Made by a program: the position numbers and the translations under genes. 26,707 bases of DNA from Patescibacteria group bacterium (lineage in GTDB: Bacteria; Patescibacteriota; Microgenomatia; UBA1400; MFAQ01): the NCBI GenBank assembly GCA_018819325.1, contig JAHJQJ010000082.1, positions 1-26,707 on the forward strand, in the 5' to 3' direction. This document shows positions 22,423 through 26,707 of the stretch, piece by piece (the first letter of the stretch is position 1; every line of letters starts with the position of its first letter). The notes beneath the pieces were generated by a model. The model ran no database searches and was not told the origin of the DNA. It was given only the letters and a program-made list of their open reading frames with translations.

Positions 22423-23363
22423 AGCGGTTTGTGTTGGTAACTTTATTTGATAGTAATTATTTAGCTAAGGGGTTGGTGAATTATTACTCATTACAAAAAT
22501 ACTTAAAAAATTTTGTTTTATATGCTTATTGTTTCGATGAGTTGTCATATGAAGCAATCAGTAAATTAAATTTGAAGAATTTGGTTGCCATACGTTTCAG
22601 TGATTTTGAAGACAAAATGTTACTTAAGATAAAAGGAAACAAAGATAGATTGTATGAATACTATTGGGCTTGCGTCCCTTTTGTGATAGAAAAAACACTT
22701 CAACGCAAAGAAGCAGAGTATGTAACATATATGGATGCAGATTTAATGTTTTTTAGTAATCCCAGCACGTTGTTTGATTTCAGCAAAGATGTAGATGTAC
22801 TAATTCAACCAAACAATTTTTCATATAATGAAACTCATCAATTTGATCCTGTTGGATACTATTGTTCGGGCTGGGTCACGTTTAGAGATAACCCCGGAGG
22901 AAGGAGGGTCCTTGAATGGTGGAATCGTCAATGTTTAAAGTGGTGCTCAGCTAGGTTTAAGGACGGAAAGTTTGGTGATCAAAAATATCTTGACGATTGG
23001 AGATTTAGATTTAACAGGGTTCAAGAAATTGCTGAAGTAGGTTCAAGTATAGCTCCATGGAATGTCAATAAGTATGATATTTCAAATAAGGGAGGTAGAA
23101 TATTCATTAATAACAAGTGGCCTCTTATCTATTATCATTATCATAGTTTTAGAATGAATTTATTAGATTATAAATATATTATAGAGGGAGACCGAAATAA
23201 TAATTATACGATATCTAATGAAGTAAAGGGTTTAATTTATGAATCATATATAAATAACATGAAGAAGGTAATAAAGGATTTAAAAAATATAAAAGGTTAC
23301 TGTGAATATGTAAAACTGAACCCAAGAGGGAATTACCATATTAATAAATCTAAGATTAAATAA
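22419..23363 (+). CDS. GT-A-type glycosyltransferase
   Basis: The 314-residue protein has the shape of a nucleotide-sugar glycosyltransferase: an N-terminal strand FVLVTLFDSNYLAKG, the metal-binding DxD as YMDADLMFFSNP (Asp106, Asp108), a CSGWVTFRDN block and FGDQKYLDDW (near 186), a pattern of GT8-like enzymes. It has no membrane helix, so it acts in the cytoplasm. The donor and acceptor are unknown; its position in a preQ0 operon next to an aminotransferase allows the idea that it puts an amino sugar on a 7-deazaguanine core. Its ATG overlaps the previous stop. It could instead serve a surface glycan. Confidence 0.72.
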   Translation: MKRFVLVTLFDSNYLAKGLVNYYSLQKYLKNFVLYAYCFDELSYEAISKLNLKNLVAIRFSDFEDKMLLKIKGNKDRLYEYYWACVPFVIEKTLQRKEAEYVTYMDADLMFFSNPSTLFDFSKDVDVLIQPNNFSYNETHQFDPVGYYCSGWVTFRDNPGGRRVLEWWNRQCLKWCSARFKDGKFGDQKYLDDWRFRFNRVQEIAEVGSSIAPWNVNKYDISNKGGRIFINNKWPLIYYHYHSFRMNLLDYKYIIEGDRNNNYTISNEVKGLIYESYINNMKKVIKDLKNIKGYCEYVKLNPRGNYHINKSKIK

Positions 23364-23366
23364 AAA

Positions 23367-24644
23367 ATGAATAGAGTACAGAAATATTTCAATAAATTAC
23401 AACACGAATTAATCAAGGCTGCTGAAGCTCAAAATAGATATGATTTTGAAACAGTAAACTTAATAGCCCCAGCAAGCCCCACTTCAATGAAATATTTTTC
23501 TGATTATCACTTACACAATGCAATAGCAGAGGGTTTGTTAAACAATAGACCTTATGCCGGCGCTGAAGCTTTTAATAAAATAGAAAAAATCGCTGCTAAA
23601 GTTGCGTGTCAACTTTTTAGTGCAGATCACGCCAATGTTCAGCCGCATTCAGTTAGTCAAGCAAATCAGGCCGTATATCAGGCTTTATTGAAAAACGGTG
23701 ATAAAGTTCTTGCAATGAAATTTCATGCTGGGGGACATCTTACTCATGGATTAAATATTAATTTTTCTGGGAGATTTTTTAACTTTAAATTCTACGGGGT
23801 AAATAGTAAAGGCTTTATAGATTATAAAGAAATTGAAAAAATTGCACTTCGAGTAAAACCAAAGATGATGGTCTGTGGAGCATCTTCTTATCCTAGAAAA
23901 ATAGAGTTCGTTAAACTTAAAAACATTGCTGACAAAGTAGGGGCATATTTACTTGCAGACTTATCTCACCCGGCAGGCTTAATCGTGACAGGAAAATTTC
24001 CCCAACCTTTTCCTTATTGCGACGTGGTTACGTTTACGCCAGACAAAACTCTACTTGGACCACATGGAGGAATCATATTGTGTAAAAAAGAACTTAGTGA
24101 TCAAATTGACAAAGCAGTACATCCAGGAGTTCAATCCAGTGTTCCATTAAGAAGAATATTCCACACGGCCTTAAACTTAATTGATGCGGGTAAACCAGAG
24201 TTCAGAAAGTTTATAAATAGATTATTAATCAATATGAAGGTATTTGAAAAAGAATTTTCAAAATATCCAGGATTAATGATAACTGGGGGAAGTGACACAC
24301 ATCTTATGGTGCTAAACACCTATAAAACATTTGGGCTAAAAGGTAATGAGGCCGAAAAACTATTAGAAGATATTGGAATATTAACAAATAGACAAGTTAT
24401 ACCGAACGAACAATTTGGACCTTATGTTGCTAGCGGTATAAGGCTTGGAGCAACTTGGATTACGGCACGAGGATGTTCGGCAAATGACACTAGATTAATA
24501 GCAAAAATAATATTGGCCAATCTTGAAAATCCTAATGATCTAAAGCTACAAAAGAAATCTAAACAAAAACTATCAATGTTTTTATCAGTTAAAAGAAAAA
24601 ATGATGTTTGGAACGATGAAATAAACAAAAAATTAGAAATATGA
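23367..24644 (+). CDS. Divergent serine hydroxymethyltransferase-like PLP enzyme
   Basis: The 425-residue protein aligns by eye to GlyA along its length: ANVQPHSVSQANQAVY, GGHLTHG, LADLSHPAGL, CDVVTFTPDKTLLGPHGG with PLP Lys227, GGSDTHLM and VASGIRLGATWITARG with the substrate Arg. Several normally fixed active-site positions differ: the ELIASEN region reads NLIAPAS, the KYAEGYPGKRYYGG region reads AIAEGLLNNRPYAG, the His before the PLP Lys is Asp226, and the late 'GTPA' is GATW. SHMT-like enzymes with such changes are known in nucleoside-antibiotic and modified amino acid pathways, where they act as transaldolases or alpha-methylserine synthases. A plain GlyA remains possible. The stop overlaps the next start as ATGA. 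Confidence 0.82.
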   Translation: MNRVQKYFNKLQHELIKAAEAQNRYDFETVNLIAPASPTSMKYFSDYHLHNAIAEGLLNNRPYAGAEAFNKIEKIAAKVACQLFSADHANVQPHSVSQANQAVYQALLKNGDKVLAMKFHAGGHLTHGLNINFSGRFFNFKFYGVNSKGFIDYKEIEKIALRVKPKMMVCGASSYPRKIEFVKLKNIADKVGAYLLADLSHPAGLIVTGKFPQPFPYCDVVTFTPDKTLLGPHGGIILCKKELSDQIDKAVHPGVQSSVPLRRIFHTALNLIDAGKPEFRKFINRLLINMKVFEKEFSKYPGLMITGGSDTHLMVLNTYKTFGLKGNEAEKLLEDIGILTNRQVIPNEQFGPYVASGIRLGATWITARGCSANDTRLIAKIILANLENPNDLKLQKKSKQKLSMFLSVKRKNDVWNDEINKKLEI

Positions 24645-25324
24645 AACAGAATAATCCAAATAAATTTACATCCGAGATCTTCAAATTAGTTGAAGATCTG
24701 TCGGGTCCAAGCTATTTCACGAATGCATTTTCCGATATCAAAATTAAATCTTTAATAATTCTTAGTGGTGTTTTTAGATCTGATCATTCATATCTTGGAA
24801 GATATCTTGCCAGGATGTTAAGTAATAATCATCTGTTCAAAGGTAAAACAGTATTGGATTTGGGATGTGGTTGTGGTTTACTGGGTTTAATTTGTGCATT
24901 AAACGGAGCCAAATATGTTCATTTCTCAGATATCAATCCCACAAGTATCAAGAATACTCAGTTAAACGCATTATTGTTGGGGGTGAATAATTGTTCTTAT
25001 TATTGTGGAAGCTTGTTTGAAAACATACCTACCGACATTCTTTTTGACCATATCATATTTAATCCACCTTCAATCTCAGGTAAAGCCAAATCCACTTCTG
25101 AGCTTGCGTTAATTCGTGACAATAAAGTGATATCTCGTTTTTATAAGCAATTCCCAAAACACTTAATAAAAAATGGAAGTGTAATTATGCCCGTATCAAC
25201 AAGGTTTCATGATGAATTATCGCCACTAAAAATGGTTAAACAATATGGTTATAAAAACATAACCATAGATGAGCAAATAGAGGAAGATGGTAACTGTAAA
25301 TCTATTATTGAAATAAAAACATAG
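24641..25324 (+). CDS. SAM-dependent methyltransferase, NPPS motif
   Basis: The 227-residue protein has VLDLGCGCGLLGL (motif I, 71-83), HFSDINPTSIKNTQLNA (motif II region) and a motif IV IIFNPPSISGK with Asn141-Pro-Pro-Ser, seen in enzymes that methylate a planar nitrogen (HemK, RsmC and MTS-type). The last position is Ser in place of the usual aromatic. The N-terminal 60 residues are helical and not typical of HemK. The target could be a base nitrogen of the pathway product, or a macromolecule. Its start overlaps the previous stop, and it ends two bases before the kinase gene. Confidence 0.75.
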   Translation: MKQNNPNKFTSEIFKLVEDLSGPSYFTNAFSDIKIKSLIILSGVFRSDHSYLGRYLARMLSNNHLFKGKTVLDLGCGCGLLGLICALNGAKYVHFSDINPTSIKNTQLNALLLGVNNCSYYCGSLFENIPTDILFDHIIFNPPSISGKAKSTSELALIRDNKVISRFYKQFPKHLIKNGSVIMPVSTRFHDELSPLKMVKQYGYKNITIDEQIEEDGNCKSIIEIKT

Positions 25325-25326
25325 TC

Positions 25327-26007
25327 ATGAAAAAAAAACTAATATCCAAATCTACATATAAATTTGTTAAACCAGGATCGTTGCTTTTTATTACAGGAGC
25401 TCCACTTTCTGGCAAATCAAGCATTGCCCCAATAGTAACCTCAATGATTAGAGGATGTACATTACAAAACATGGATATTATTAGACTGCTTGCACAAGAA
25501 CTTGAAAGCTTAAAACCCCCAAAACTAAGAAATCCTTTCACTAATTATGGTTCTTGCGATAGTTATGTGGCTATTGGAAACGGAAAGTTTACAGAAAAAA
25601 CGATGATAACCGGATACCATGCTTATTCTAAAGCAGTTTGCTCATTATTAAAAAAAATTATCCCAGGACTTGAATTACAAGGTGCAAAGGAGGTGGTGTT
25701 TGAGGGGGTACAGTTAATGCCATTAACAATAAAACCATATTTAAAAAACAAAAATAAGGTAATAGTTATTACTTCTAGTGAACAAGATCTAAAAACTAGA
25801 GTTAATCAGATGTTTTTTGGTAACCAAAAACTACTTGAAAGATATTCTGTTGATAAACTTTTAATAATACAGAACGAAATTTTAAGACAATTAAATTTTA
25901 TAAACCCCAATAAATATTATGTGGTTGATAATTCATCAGACTTATTTGATTCAACAGATGACATTCTAACCTACTTATTGAATTCAAAGACAATAAAAGA
26001 AATTTAG
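25327..26007 (+). CDS. P-loop kinase resembling 2-phosphoglycerate kinase
   Basis: The 226-residue protein has a Walker A GAPLSGKS (24-31) and, further on, QNMDIIRLLAQ (in the place of the ST-D-IR motif), an SYVAIGNG...YHAYSKAV helix block, and VVFEGVQLMP, very like the 'EGVHLVP' of 2-phosphoglycerate kinases and other AAA_33/zeta-like kinases. It should transfer phosphate from ATP to a small hydroxyl compound. In this operon it could activate a sugar or phosphorylate (and so silence) the product, as resistance kinases in antibiotic clusters do; both are guesses. No membrane or export signal is seen. Confidence 0.68.
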   Translation: MKKKLISKSTYKFVKPGSLLFITGAPLSGKSSIAPIVTSMIRGCTLQNMDIIRLLAQELESLKPPKLRNPFTNYGSCDSYVAIGNGKFTEKTMITGYHAYSKAVCSLLKKIIPGLELQGAKEVVFEGVQLMPLTIKPYLKNKNKVIVITSSEQDLKTRVNQMFFGNQKLLERYSVDKLLIIQNEILRQLNFINPNKYYVVDNSSDLFDSTDDILTYLLNSKTIKEI

Positions 26008-26027
26008 TAAAAGTATACAATATTATT

Positions 26028-26573
26028 ATGGAACAAAACAACATAGAACAGCGACTTGAAGATCATGGTCTTTATCTTTCGGAAAAATTAGGCCAGCATT
26101 TTCTTATAGATAATGAGGTTATTAAATTAATAGCAGATCGCGTATCTATTGGTGCCAAAGTAATCGAAGTTGGTTCAGGAATAGGTCATGTGACCGAGGC
26201 TCTATCTAAACAAGCCAGTTCTGTTATTGGAATAGAAATTGATAAAAAATTCTGGCCGGTATTACAAGATATTCAAGACAGTGATCCAAAAATAAAGTTT
26301 ATTTTTAAAGACGCTCTTCAAGTTTCTTTCGATTCATTAGTCAAACGAAATGTAGAAACTCAGATTATTGCAAATTTACCCTTCCACATAGTAGAACCAT
26401 TCTTTTATAAACTTATAGACCTACCAATTACAAACGCTATATTAATGACAGGCGTTAGAACAGCTGAAGAGCTACAAATGAATGAAAACAACATGGGTTA
26501 TGGAAAAATGGCGTTATTATGCCAAACCTTTTTCGATATCAAAGTCATTAAAGATGTACACAAACACTCCTGA
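26028..26573 (+). CDS. KsgA/Erm-family methyltransferase-like protein (copy 2), C-terminally truncated
   Basis: The 181-residue protein matches the N-terminal catalytic domain of copy 1: LSEKLGQHFLID (18-28), VIEVGSGIGHVTEALS (45-60), FKDAL, and IIANLPFHIVEPF with motif IV Asn116-Leu-Pro-Phe-His. It stops at HKHS just before the 'IPVPKTNSVIIKL' segment, so the helical C-terminal domain (about 100 residues) is gone. I looked in all three frames after 26573 and found no continuation, so this is a deletion or junction rather than a simple frameshift. The SAM site is complete; activity on rRNA is doubtful without the C-terminal domain. A TATACA stretch lies before the ATG. It may be a decaying gene at an island edge. 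Confidence 0.72.
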   Translation: MEQNNIEQRLEDHGLYLSEKLGQHFLIDNEVIKLIADRVSIGAKVIEVGSGIGHVTEALSKQASSVIGIEIDKKFWPVLQDIQDSDPKIKFIFKDALQVSFDSLVKRNVETQIIANLPFHIVEPFFYKLIDLPITNAILMTGVRTAEELQMNENNMGYGKMALLCQTFFDIKVIKDVHKHS

Positions 26574-26583
26574 CTTGCTCAAA

Positions 26584-26706
26584 TTAGTACGACAAATTTA
26601 GTTTTTTCAGTAAGTTTTCCACATCTTTAGAAGGATCGGTTCTCATAACCCAAACTTCATTAGTAAGGGTGTTTTTCATTTTGGCATCCTTGACAGACTT
26701 GAGAAT
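26584..26706 (-). CDS. C-terminal part of an unidentified protein (cut by window edge)
   Basis: On the minus strand an open frame enters from the window edge and ends with TAA at 26586-26584, giving 40 residues ending DPSKDVENLLKKLNLSY. There is no recognisable motif. It lies tail to tail with the truncated KsgA-like gene, 10 bases apart, and has codons that look ordinary. It is probably the first gene outside the que cluster. Confidence 0.45.
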   Translation of the reverse strand: MLKSVKDAKMKNTLTNEVWVMRTDPSKDVENLLKKLNLSY

Positions 26707-26707
26707 C

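Noticed and set aside
26574..26707. A frameshift that would restore the C-terminal half of the second KsgA-like protein
   Set aside because: All three plus-strand frames after 26573 were read and none shows the expected PVPK-type segment; the strand is instead occupied by a minus-strand gene end.
1..26707. CRISPR arrays, insertion sequences with transposase, integrase or phage genes
   Set aside because: No regular spaced repeats and no transposase, integrase or phage structural genes were recognised on either strand.

Overview
The window looks like a chromosomal stretch of a Candidate Phyla Radiation (Patescibacteria) bacterium, most likely of the Microgenomates group. The reasons are minimal versions of core proteins (a trigger factor without its PPIase domain, a threonyl-tRNA synthetase without the TGS domain, a PheT without the tRNA-binding domain, a PheS with a zinc-finger insert), two small proteins that resemble families common in this radiation (DUF5660-like and DUF5665-like), and many gene starts with a TATAAT-type box only 4-11 bases upstream of the ATG, suggesting leaderless mRNAs. 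The lineage is inferred from gene content only.

Layout. (1) 1-1706: the tail of an unknown gene, a DUF3142-family protein and a hypothetical partner that may carry a frameshifted signal peptide. (2) 1717-7651: a nuclease-rich accessory stretch: a PDDEXK_4-like nuclease, an AAA ATPase with a DUF234-type nuclease-like C-terminus, a DUF3800 protein, a membrane-anchored SNase and a Cas4/RecB-like plus DUF2779 nuclease. The ATPase gene is bracketed by two 59-bp direct repeats that read as the last codons of lost DUF2779 genes. (3) 7753-10943: a DUF4349 membrane protein, a secreted murein hydrolase, tRNA-Leu(UAG), a short trigger factor, a DUF5660-like protein, tRNA-Val(GAC) and a cloverleaf-like foldable spacer. 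(4) 10973-17036: a small membrane protein and the classic translation run thrS-infC-rpmI-rplT-pheS-pheT, with infC starting at TTG and a REP-like palindrome between rpmI and rplT.

(5) 17052-26573 is the most remarkable part. It is visibly more AT-rich, and its plus strand is G-rich over C where the upstream housekeeping genes are C-rich over G. A strong divergent promoter region near 18.7 kb separates two minus-strand methyltransferase genes from a tight plus-strand operon: folE, queD, queE, queC (GTP to preQ0), then a DegT-type PLP aminotransferase, a GT-A glycosyltransferase, a divergent SHMT-like PLP enzyme, a SAM methyltransferase, a 2-phosphoglycerate-kinase-like P-loop kinase and a truncated KsgA/Erm-like methyltransferase. 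Four junctions are overlaps or nearly so. No TGT, QueA, QueG, QueF or DpdA is present. The arrangement therefore looks less like tRNA queuosine synthesis than like a small biosynthetic cluster that decorates a 7-deazaguanine (preQ0) core, with two KsgA/Erm-like enzymes at its edges as possible self-protection. The operon leader can be drawn as an H-type pseudoknot with an A-rich linker whose last strand abuts the folE start codon, the same order of elements as a preQ1 riboswitch. The cluster starts right after pheT and ends in the truncated methyltransferase, 10 bases from a convergent gene, as expected of an inserted island.
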